DNA of 64,000 nt from Populus alba. Taxonomy: Eukaryota; Streptophyta; Magnoliopsida; Malpighiales; Salicaceae. Location of the stretch: NCBI RefSeq assembly GCF_005239225.2, contig NC_133302.1, positions 3,844,001 to 3,908,000 of the forward strand, in the 5' to 3' direction. Of this stretch, positions 1-9,632 are shown piece after piece (position 1 is the stretch's first letter; each line of letters starts with the position of its first letter). The notes below the pieces were generated by a model. That model saw only the letters and a list, made by a program, of their open reading frames with translations. It had not been told where the DNA came from and made no database searches. A program made the translations under genes and the position numbers.

Positions 1-416
1 TCTTCTTCTACTATTGGACATTCAATGACATTACCTTCACTCATTCTCATTGCATCCATAACCATATTCCTGTAAGGATTACTATTGTCATTTTCAACTT
101 CATGCATGTTGCTAGCACTAGAAGTTGACCCAACCACCCTTTCTACCATGCTCTCATTAGGAAGAAATAGTTCTTCGTGTGCGTACCAAAACAGGTAATC
201 CTCTCTGAACCTTTTGGTTAGAAGATGCATCGTTGCAACATCTTGATTCAAAAAATTTTTATTTTTACACTTTCTGCATGGACACCTAATACCGCCATCA
301 ATAAAATTCATCGGGATAGATGTTGCAAAATTAATAAAACCCTGAACCCCATTACAATAATCCATCCTCCGCAATCCTTGAGTTGAGTCCCGATACATCC
401 ATGAACGATCATCCAT
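1..416 (-). CDS. CACTA transposase-associated protein, N-terminal part
   Basis: From an ATG at 414-416 the minus strand is open to the window edge (138 codons). The protein starts MDDRSWMYRDSTQG and continues with a GIRCPCRKCKN cysteine cluster, a KNFLNQDVATMHLL stretch and an FWYAHEE motif. This matches the transposase-associated domain (Pfam Transpos_assoc) at the N terminus of plant TNP2/CACTA proteins, thought to act in transposase DNA binding or complex formation. The rest of the protein is outside the window. No frameshift or stop is seen here, so this part looks intact. The ATG is chosen because the family starts at this point. Confidence 0.85.
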   Translation of the reverse strand, partial: MDDRSWMYRDSTQGLRRMDYCNGVQGFINFATSIPMNFIDGGIRCPCRKCKNKNFLNQDVATMHLLTKRFREDYLFWYAHEELFLPNESMVERVVGSTSSASNMHEVENDNSNPYRNMVMDAMRMSEGNVIECPIVEE

Positions 417-1338
417 GACTTCTATCGAACCTCTATAAAATTATGACAACAACATGTATTAATTAACTATGTTACATAAATAAACATAACAAAAATATTT
501 GTTTGCCTCGACATTATCCAACAAACTAAAAAAACACTTATGTTAAATATTCATTATCAATTATCAATTATCAACGTCCATACAAATTTATACATATATA
601 AATTTACGAAAATCACAACTTCGCAATAGAATTGATAAAAATTAAAACGGACTCGTTAAACAAATTATTATTTATTTCATCACAACACATCCAATTCGGT
701 GTAATTCAAACAAAGTTTCAACAATTTACAAACAAATATAAGTTGACAAAATCTAAAACAAACTATAACAACTACAAAATTATGCATTCATACTACAAGT
801 TTCTTTGACAAATGACAATCAAACAAGTACATATGTTAACAAAAAACATATAATAAATAAAACAATAAAATTCACATTTAAAAGTTAAAACTAAAAAGGA
901 TAGATTTACTTATAAAAAATGATAAAATCCACAAGAATGGATATTGTTTTGACCACGTACAAAAGTATAACAAACTTGAGTGCTAACTTGTGTTGAGAAG
1001 AGGGGGAGGGTTGGGATGGGTGGTTGGTTGTAGTTTGGGGGGGTAGGGTGGGGATGGGGAAGAAGAAGGAGAGATAGAGGAAGAGAGTGTTGGCAAACTG
1101 GTATATATTGGCTTTTACCGATGGAATCACCGATGGAACGTGTTCGTCGGTCAAGCCATCGGTGATTCTGCCGGTAAATGTGTCACGTCACTGTACGGAG
1201 ATCCCGGTTTGAATCCCTCGGTCATTTCGTTAGTAAAATCGTCTGAAAGAAATCCACTTCATCACACTGTTGCAACTTTTCAAAAACACTATATAATCCG
1301 TCGGTGATACGGTCGATATATACCAACGGATACATTCC

Positions 1339-1393
1339 GTCGGTATATACCGACCGGATCATCAATGTGTATTTGTTGTCGGTATATACCGAC
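1339..1393. repeat. CACTA subterminal palindromes
   Basis: The 16-bp perfect palindrome GTCGGTATATACCGAC occurs at 1339-1354 and again at 1378-1393. Partial copies (CCGTCGGT, CCATCGGT, ATCGGTGAT) continue from about 1110 to 1430. Clustered motifs like this near CACTA ends are bound by the transposase in characterised family members; binding here is inferred. Confidence 0.75.
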
Positions 1394-1459
1394 CGTTGTA
1401 TCGACGGAATTATGTCCGTCGGTAAAATTACCAACAAAATAATTCCATCAGTAATTCTA

Positions 1460-1486
1460 TTGTTTTTCTCTGGTTTTCTAGTAGTG
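1460..1486 (-). repeat. CACTA terminal inverted repeat (one end)
   Basis: On the minus strand the last bases read CACTACTAGAAAACCAGAG. The CACTA core and following A-rich stretch are diagnostic of the superfamily. The partner repeat is outside the window. Confidence 0.8.
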
Positions 1487-2126
1487 CTTGGAGAGGATAA
1501 AGAAAATGAATAAAAACAGGATGTTATAAATCAGAACATATTGTTTTTACGGTTCAACTATATTTTTTTAAATTTTCTGAATTTTTTTAAAATTTTTAAA
1601 TTGTTTTAATATGCTGATGTTATAAATAAATTTTTAAAAAATAAAAACATATGTTATTTTTATACCTTTTTAAATAAAAGATAACTTGAAAAGTAATCTT
1701 TAATAAACAGATGATAAAACCGAATAAAGTTGTTGATAACTAATCAGTGTTTCACCAGTAATGTAATTATGAAAGTTTTCTTTTAAAATGGTGCCAGTTT
1801 CCGAGGTTCTTTGAAAACCCATCTGCAAGGGTAACATGCATTGTTTTGTTAGGTGCCGGCCATGCATTACAGTGTGAATTGGGCAGATCTCATTGTGTGA
1901 TTTAATTTGTTAGAATCTATATGAACATAGAATTTTCTTCAACTTTTTTTGGTTGATATGGCAGGTAAGGCCATGCAACTCTCATCATTAGTGTTGTAGT
2001 ACTCTTAAATCATCTGAATTCGATGTTTGGCTGGCTCGGAATTGGTGTGTGAAACAGTGCTGTAGGTTGCATAGCACATGGTTCGACGAGTGATGACAGC
2101 AAGTGTAGTAAAATTCACCGAATTAA
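1487..2126. other. Non-coding interval beside the CACTA end
   Basis: No gene was recognised. The first 25 bases (CTTGGAGAGGATAAAG...) are almost repeated at 14508-14530, below receptor kinase copy B, so this is probably the 3' flank shared by the two kinase copies. Bases 1550-1690 contain a degenerate copy of the AT-rich interspersed repeat found elsewhere in the window. Confidence 0.5.
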
Positions 2127-2376
2127 TTAGTGATTCTTGCGTGCTATACGGTGATCTTCAAGGCCTGGGTAAATGACATTGAGGCCTAGTTTTTTTATTT
2201 TGGTGGCGTAAACCATTGCACGGTGGCAATGTTCCTTCATCCTCAACCCCAAATGAGGAATCCTCTCTGACAATTCAAAGGCAACCTTGGCATTCATTGT
2301 GGGACCAAGAAGCATCAGGGCTCCATGCTGAAGATCCATCATTGAATTCACCAGGTTGGCTGGACCACAAACAGTA
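2127..2376 (-). pseudogene. MGL: Methionine gamma-lyase fragment
   Basis: The minus strand encodes about 75 residues that read like the middle of plant methionine gamma-lyase, a PLP enzyme of the Cys/Met-metabolism family that splits methionine to methanethiol, 2-oxobutyrate and ammonia. Recognisable pieces are MDLQHGALMLLGP, MNAKVAFELSERIPHLGL and LNVIYPGLEDH, plus an upstream TVCGPANLVNS in the same frame. Homology stops after GLEDH, where the frame runs through seven unrelated residues to a stop. The catalytic lysine region and both ends are missing. No neighbouring exons were found, so this is a stranded gene fragment, perhaps carried by a transposon or left by a duplication. Confidence 0.75.
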
Positions 2377-2689
2377 CCTGAGAATATTCCATTGATGCAT
2401 TAGCAATAATTCTTGTTTACCTTTAGGATGGGTAGGAATTTGAAAGAAAAAAAGAAAAAAGGGGCAACTGTTCTAAGAGCTTAGCGCGACTGTTCTTGGT
2501 ATCCGCAAACAAACAAGATGAAGGACACGTCACACAAACAATAAAGACCAAACTCAGATCACGTGTGTGATCCCAACTGCAAGAAAATCTTGAAACGTCA
2601 AAAACAAAACCACAAAATTTTCTAAACATTAGAAAAAGCTGGCATGCTCTAAAGTGACTTGAAGACACCCATCATTCACGAGCGAAGAA
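2377..2689. other. No gene recognised
   Basis: This interval joins the lyase fragment to the Copia gag fragment. It has a short open frame on the minus strand, but its product is cysteine/serine rich with no recognisable motif and is not annotated. Confidence 0.4.
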
Positions 2690-3440
2690 AGCTATCATTG
2701 CATCCGCTTGAACTCAGGAGGTCCACGTGAGCACGCATCATCATATATCCTAGATGACCAGTCTCACTGCAATGAGTGAAACATATTCTGATTTGGCTTT
2801 TCCAATCTCATAGCTTTTATTCTGAGGTCCTGATGTCCGAAAATATGTTCTAGGTTTGGCTCATCATGCCATCATCAGAGATGATTCACCATGATCAGTT
2901 TCATTGCTTAGAGTACTTCTACGAACAGCATCACGACATACGTATGCATAGGCTTCTTCAAGATCCAATATTGGATCTTTTCTGAGAATCTCTCCTTGTA
3001 TTTGTTCAAACTCAGCATCTAATCCGTTCAAGAAAATATGTACCCGTAATCTTTCAACAGATTTTCTATAGGTAATGACATCGTCAGGATCTTTCATTGT
3101 AGTTCGATCACGATGATCAAGTTCTTGGAAGATTTCCACAAGATCACCATAGTATGTTGATAAAGGGCGTCCAATATGTTTCAAGGAGAAAGCTTTCTGA
3201 TTTATGAGAAAAGTTGTGTTTCATCAGCATACCATTTTGCATAGGATGCATTTGAATCTTGGGGGGGGGGGGTTGTGTTTTGCCCATAATATATTCAAGT
3301 TTCTCTCTTCCTGCAATTTGCATTTCCATAATTTGTGACCATACATCGTAGTTATTTTCAGTAAGAATAACACTGGTGGTGAATCATGTGTTTTCGGTTT
3401 GAACATGAATAATTGGGGTGGTTTCTGTATTGTTATTCAT
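2690..3440 (-). pseudogene. Copia retrotransposon gag fragment
   Basis: On the minus strand a gag-like reading starts near 3440 (MNNNTETTPIIHV), continues through NYDVWSQIMEMQIAGREKL and then, after a frame change, through YGDLVEIFQELDHRD and LRVHIFLNGLDAEF. Close to 2790 a degraded zinc-knuckle remnant (THCSETGH) is visible. An in-frame stop lies near the start, and a run of about ten G at 3261-3270 coincides with one frame change. No protease, integrase or reverse transcriptase follows, so only the 5' part of the element remains. Confidence 0.8.
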
Positions 3441-3760
3441 TATGATACAAGATTTCAAGATTGTGAGCAAGACTATAAGACAGAAAGCGTGATGAACCTA
3501 ATGTAAAACAGAGAAAGATTATAGAATCTGTATCAAGAATATGGTTTCATGAAGGATGGTTTGTATCAAGATTATAGATCTTGGTTTGGGAAAACGATCA
3601 AGAAGATGAAGGTATACAAAGATTTTTGAGAGGCAGACGAGGATGATGAAGAAGATAAAGAAGGCATGATGCTGTTTATTGATAAGAAATAAGGATTTCA
3701 GTGGTGTTTTACGTGGAATAAAAAAAGAAGTAATTCAATAGTGTTTTAAGGGATACCAAT

Positions 3761-3772
3761 GCTCTGATACCA
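3761..3772 (-). other. Primer binding site of the truncated Copia element
   Basis: The minus strand reads TGGTATCAGAGC directly after the LTR end at 3773. This is the usual Copia primer site, complementary to the 3' end of initiator methionine tRNA. Confidence 0.85.
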
Positions 3773-3951
3773 TGACAAATTCAGTATTCAGTATTGATCT
3801 TTTGTTCACTATATTCAATTTCATTGCTTTAATGTTACAAGGCTATCCTCTTTATATAGCAGCAGAGGTAGTTTATTAATATAATATTATTAACTAATCT
3901 ATCCCTTACCTTTAAGGAAACAATTCCTATTATTATGCTAGTATTCTAACA
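3773..3951 (-). repeat. 5' LTR of the truncated Copia element
   Basis: The minus strand begins TGTTAGAATACTAG and ends ATTTGTCA, a TG...CA LTR of 179 bp that abuts the primer binding site. A TATATAAAG TATA box is visible inside it. No partner LTR was found on the far side of the gag fragment. Confidence 0.75.
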
Positions 3952-3978
3952 GACTTTAATATATATAACAGTTAGTGA

Positions 3979-3979
<1 letters not shown>

Positions 3980-4034
<55 letters not shown>
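3980..4034. repeat. (AT)n(GA)n microsatellite
   Basis: About 38 bases of AT repeat are followed by about 16 bases of GA repeat. It sits just outside the LTR at 3951, near the 3' end of receptor kinase copy A. Confidence 0.95.
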
Positions 4035-4095
4035 GACTTTACTAAGGCTTTGAATATCTTGAATCTTCAACAATCCGTACATGTTAGGATCATTA

Positions 4096-4160
4096 TTAAT
4101 GATCACGATACAGATCCTAGGCTGATGAAGATGAAGGACCATCCCATGTTCTATCTAATG
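4096..4160 (-). pseudogene. Last codons of receptor kinase copy A
   Basis: The minus strand encodes RTWDGPSSSSA followed by TAG, matching the C-terminal tail of copy B, where the corresponding codon is CAG and the protein continues to its own stop at 15402. The homology continues into the 3' flank (about 4075). This piece is cut off from the rest of the kinase by the Copia fragment at 4161-5221, which replaces roughly the last 50 codons before it. Confidence 0.75.
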
Positions 4161-4638
4161 TGTAAAGCCACCACTTAATTAATTGGTGGAATACAAAAAA
4201 TTAGTGGAGTTGTTGGCATAATTGGTGCCATGATTTATGGCATAATTGATGCCATGATTTATGGCATAATTAGTGTCATGATTTATGGCCTTTGTCCCCC
4301 TCACTCTTCCTATAAATAGGCAATGCCTCCAAGGTTATTTTGCACACCAAGATAGAAAGAAGAAGAGAAGAGTGAAGAGAGAGTAATCCCACAAAGTTGT
4401 GAGGTATTTGTGAGAGAGTAAGTGAGGTATTTTCTCCTAGTAATAGAGAGATTCTTAGTTGTTCTCCTATTATCTGAGAGAGGTTGTAATTCCCACATTA
4501 CTTAGTAAAATTCTTCTATACTTGCCCGTAGACGTAGCCTAATTGGGTGAACCACGTAAATTCTTGTATGTCTCATTTCTCATTTTATTCCATTCCTTGC
4601 CTTTTGTCTTGTCGGGTTTGCATGCCAGTATCCTAACA
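4161..4638 (+). repeat. 5' LTR of a truncated Copia element
   Basis: The 478-bp LTR starts TGTAAAGCCACC and ends TATCCTAACA, followed after one base by the primer site TGGTATCAGAGCC (4640-4652). It contains a CTATAAATAGG TATA box near 4310 and three copies of a 24-bp unit (GGCATAATTGGTGCCATGAT..., 4215-4286). It begins exactly where homology to kinase copy B breaks off. Confidence 0.85.
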
Positions 4639-4979
4639 GTGGTATCAGAGCCTTCTTGGTTGGTGTTGTTAACACACAAAAGTTATTCGTGTATACGATT
4701 ACTATTCACGTCTACAATACTATTCACTTATACGACACTATTCATCCATACGATATTGTTCACATACGTTACTATTGGCGTATATAGAAAGTCAGTGCGG
4801 TGATTAAATACAGTCTAGGAAGTTTTGTCTAAGGAGATTGGGTTTTAAGCAGGACCGTTTGTGACCCCTCTAATCTTTCTTGGGAACTTACTTAGTGAAG
4901 TATTATTCACACGATATTATTTTCATATACGTTACAGAACTGTGAAACGGTGATATCTGAATAAATCTCGGTGAATACA

Positions 4980-5221
4980 ATGGCATTAAAGTACAAGATT
5001 GAGAGGTTCAATGGGAGCAATTTCTCACTGTGAAAAATGAGAATAAAGGCAATCTTAAGGAAAGACAATTGTTTGGCAGCAATTGGGGATCGGCCCGTGG
5101 AGATCACTGATAATGCAAAATGGAATGAGATGGATGGCAATGCTATTGCTAACATACATTTAGCATTAGTCAATGAAGTATTATCAAGTGTGGCGGAGAA
5201 GAAAACAGCTAAGGAGATACT
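4980..5221 (+). pseudogene. Truncated Copia gag (N-terminal part)
   Basis: After the LTR and primer site, an ATG at 4980 opens a frame reading MALKYKIERFNGSNFSL, the typical start of a plant Copia gag. A TGA follows at once where a tryptophan is expected. The frame then continues KMRIKAILRKDNCLAAI to about 5220 and ends at the junction with the kinase exon. Protease, integrase, RT and the 3' LTR are absent, so the element was truncated during or after insertion, with loss of kinase sequence. Confidence 0.8.
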
Positions 5222-8039
5222 GTAGACATTGTAGGTCTAAGTGCTGGAGATTGATTTGTGCATAGCAGGGCTACATTGATCATTCTAACCACTTCTTTCT
5301 TGTTGAATTCAGACCCCAATCTTGGATCAACTATCTCCATTATGTCCCCATCTTTTTGTAAATATAGAACCTGAAATAACAAAAAAAAAAAAGATATATA
5401 GCTGACCAAGAGTAAGTACATGAACAGACAATTAAGAGACTAAATGGGCATAACTTACCCAATCTAGAAGGCATACAAAATTTTCATCCCTCCTAAATTT
5501 GACGTTGTTCATCCCAGAAACAATTTCCAATGCTACAACACCAAAGCTGTATACATCTGCCTTGTAAGTTAAGTAACCATATAATGCATATTCCGGTGCC
5601 ATGTATCCCCTGCACAGAAAGAATAACTCAGAGACAATTTACTAGTTTGCTTCTCTAAAACATGTAAAAAATGCTAAATGTCTATTGTTTGTTTTTGTTT
5701 TCGATAGGCAAAATTATATTTCTTGCAGCCTAAACAGGATTTCGAACCCTGGATGATAATGTGTTCATTTAGAGGAACACAGCCATAGATGGGGAGGCCC
5801 TGGTCCATCAGAACCCTGCAAGTGTGTGATTTGAACTCTAGATGCCTGCCTACCACATATTTTTAAGCTAACCCTTCCATCGGCACTTGAGCCCAGTCAC
5901 AGCATCATACTGTTTAAGACTAAAAGGTATCTTAGATAAATGACAATACTTGTGTGTTTTCCTTACAGTTTGTTTAATATCAGAAACTCATATTTGTTCC
6001 AGCAACTCTGGTGTCGATGTGGGTGTTGTCCTCGTCATCAAGCTTGGCCATTCCAAAATCAGATATCTTGGCGTTCATGTCCTTGTCAAGAAGGATATTG
6101 GTACCTTTTATGTCCCTATGAACGATTTTGAGTGTCGACTCCTCATGCAGGAAAACCAGACCTTTCGCTATACTTACACATATCCTCTGCCTTGTACGCC
6201 AGTCTAGCTTCGTTGCCTGGATTTCCTTTGTCCCTGTAATCATCATGCATAACCCAACCCATCAATTTCTTCTTCACTAATTCTATCTAAATGCTATTAA
6301 AAGAACTTGTTTTCTTTCCCATTACTTTACATAAGATACTATGGGGAAGTGATCAGAGGCCTACCGAACAAAACATGCGCAAGGCTATTGTTTTCTATGT
6401 ATTCATATACCAGCAACAATTGCTTCCCCTCAATGCAACATCCATACAATGTAACAAGATTTGGGTGTTCCAAAGCAGAAATCATGCCTATTTCGTTCAC
6501 AAACTCACGATTCCCCTGTTTTGATTTCGCAGAAAGCTGCTTAACCGCAATAGGAGTGCCATCTGATAGTACTCCCTATAATAAGAATAATTTTAGACAA
6601 ACAAAATAAGTTCACTGAGGCCATTCCTTGATGCTTCGATAAGAGAAAAGAAATAATATAGTAGACAAGTAGCTAGACGAAAACAAAAATCTGCTCTATA
6701 CTTTGTAGACGCAGCCAAAACCACCTTCTCCAAGTTTGTTTGCTGGATCAAAGTCATTCGTTGCGGCTTTGATTTGTCTGAAGGTGAAGATACCAGTAAG
6801 CAGATCTAACCCAACAAGTTCTGCCCAAGGAACAAAGAGGATATGTATCTATTAGTTGTTCTGCATGAATGATTCATCAAAGGAAGAACACAGATGGTTT
6901 TTGCAGTCCTACAATTAAACAGCATTGAGATTGGTAATTCCCATTGAAAAAACCATTCTTAGAGAGAGTAATATAAAACCATTCCTTTAGCTTCGTTTTT
7001 GGATTGAGATAATTCTTTGACAAATGTATGCATTCATGGATAGACATACAGCAAATAAGATGCAGAAAATTGCTTATTGCCGTGTTATTTTAGTGACTGG
7101 ATTCCTCACTAGAATTTGCAAAATCAAATAAATGTATCAACTGTACCTCGATCCCTCGATGTCCTTCCTCCCAAATAACCTTTCCACCAGAGAGAGGATA
7201 GAAGTATGAAAACGAGGAATAATGACAAAACCACAGCCCCAGCGACAATGAATCTCTTCCTCCTGCCTTTAGTAGGAGGCTTGAAGTCTAGGCAGAAACA
7301 GAATTGCAGCAAGAGCAAGTATTGTCAGATCAAAGTACTAATTATTACTTCATTACCATGTCATTCCATTATATGTCAACCTACCAGATTCCACATCAAT
7401 GGCTGATATTAGAGGACCATATGTTCCTTTTGTGGGAGACCTTGTGGTTCCTTTCCCAGCCCAATGAAGGCGGATCTCTAAAGCTCCATTGGTTACAGGT
7501 GCTGTATAATTATGAATGTATACCTTATCCACCCCTCCCGCTGCCTTCACTATATAAAAATCCTTCAGCACAACAATGTCCTGCGAGAACAATTCTTCAA
7601 TTAAGCTGTCACCTATTGCAGAAGGAATGAATCTATGATCTTTTAATTAATAGATACCTGAATATAAACATCAAATATCCGTCTTCCTAGACTGTAGTAG
7701 GATCTGTTATCCCTCATTACTATCTCTGCAAAGTGCAGCTTGATTGTGTAATTCCCATTTACCAGACAGCGAACGTGGTATGTGAGAGACAAAGGCGTGA
7801 AGCGTGCATTTGTGTACAATACAGAGTTGTCCATTCTGAGTATGAACATGTTTTCTGCCTTGTAGTTATACGAGGAAGAATCAACATCCCAGATATGTCC
7901 TGTGGTACTTGTTTGCCAATCCTCTCTTTTGGACACATATTTTGCAGCACCTCCTGGCTCATCATCTGCTCCGTAGACGGTGTTTCCAATGGTGGCTTCT
8001 GGTCCCCCACAATTAATGTGCACTGAATATCGCTCTATA

Positions 8040-9094
8040 CATAGAAATAAAAATGTTCATGGCAACCGATATGATTAAACAAATTATAACACAAGAAAGG
8101 TTAGGATCAGACCGTACGCTAAATCGGAGCAAACAGGACAGAAACAATCGGAGAAAACAGAGCATCCTTTTCCTCCTAGAGTGGAAATCGTGGTGGGAAC
8201 CACGATGTAAATGCTCACATAATAGGACCTTTATATTTATTATCTAGTGAATATAGGAATAAGTTTGTCCGTTAACATTTGTCTAGGCTTTTGGGATCAA
8301 CTGGTTGTTTATTCCTACACCAGTTGAAGGTCTTAGATTCGATTTCTTTCCGGAGGAGGATGATGCAGAGCCGGGCTAATCTATTAAACCTTTAACCTAG
8401 AACAAGAGACAAAATAACTTCATAAAAAAGCAAATAAAAAAATTACAAAGCTATTTTTCTAATACATCTAATGTTGAAAATTGAAATCAAATTAAAGAAA
8501 AAATAAATAAATCATTTAGACCGAAATAACTCAACGAAAATCAAATTAAAAAAAACTAAAAAAAACTCGATTCTCAAAAAGCCTAATAATGGAAGATAAA
8601 ATTGAAAAATAAAATCAGTTGTTGAAAGGTAAAATAAAAAAAATAATTAAAAAATGACTAAAAATTAAACAGAATCAACCCAGGTTTACCTATCAAACCC
8701 GTGATCTAGGTAATAAGATCAAGATAACCTCGTATAAATTAAATAAAAAAATAACTAATCCCAATTAAAAAAATATTAAATTTAAAAAAGATAAAAAAAA
8801 ATTTAAAAAGTAAATCCGAGTTAATCTGTTAAACCTGCAACTTAAATCATAAAATTAAAATAAATTCATAAAAAAATATATAAAATGCCACTACCAGCAT
8901 ATTTAATGTTGAAATCAAGAGAAAAAAATACATGATATTGGTATATAACTTAATAAAAAGAATCGAGCAAAATTATGAAGCATTATGAGTGTGAGTAATT
9001 TGTTAATTCCCTGGACTGGCCCAGTCAGAATCCTTCAGACCTCAAATTAAAATTGAAAATAAAAGCATGGAGTGGTAAGTGTGTAGAGATATAC
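8040..9094. other. AT-rich interval replacing the LRR exons of copy A
   Basis: Between the second exon and the malectin exon of copy A, copy B has about a dozen LRR exons. Here there is only AT-rich sequence with degenerate copies of a motif like CTATTAAACCT near 8380, 8690 and 8830, typical of an old interspersed repeat. No LRR-like reading was found on either strand. Confidence 0.65.
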
Positions 9095-9443
9095 ATGGCA
9101 ACAACGTGGCACGGTTCTCCAGGAACTGAGCAATTGCAAACAACTTTATTGTCAGCATCTGGCTTTAGAGGTAAAATTGTATCATTGCACAGTTCCATAT
9201 TGCGATTCCAGCCTTTTTTGCCCAGTTGTGTTGCTACTTCAAGCAAGGCTCCCACTGCATAAATCAAAATTAAACCTCAACGTCTAATTCTGGGATGATT
9301 AGCTGGTGGCTTCTACAATGCCTTGCCAAGAAATGTTTGCAAAAAAACACGGATTTACTTTCACATTACTAACATGGTTACAGAATTCGGAAATACAATC
9401 ACATTTGATGACTGCGTTATCGAAGAGTGTATGAAAATCAAAT

Positions 9444-9544
<101 letters not shown>

Positions 9545-9632
9545 CTTCATCAGGAGCAAGGCTCAAATCTTGGGCCTCCAAGTTAATTGTTCCCATGGAG
9601 AGAGTGCAGGAGCCATCTTCCTTAGTCTGCAA

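Larger units (their letters stand above)
1..1486 (-). mobile_element. CACTA (En/Spm-type) DNA transposon, one end only
   Basis: Reading the minus strand from 1486 downward, the element begins with CACTACTAGAAAACC, the terminal motif of plant CACTA transposons. The next 300 bases hold many copies of a CCGTCGGTA-type motif, as expected for subterminal transposase-binding repeats. Further in, from 416 to the window edge, lies a coding region for a transposase-associated domain in the same orientation. The element leaves the window at the left, so its length, other terminus and target duplication cannot be seen. The bases just outside the end (CTT at 1487-1489) would be one copy of the 3-bp target duplication. 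Confidence 0.85.

Noticed and set aside
906..1437. Minus-strand frames inside the CACTA terminus
   Set aside because: They overlap the subterminal repeats and low-complexity stretches; they are not transposase.
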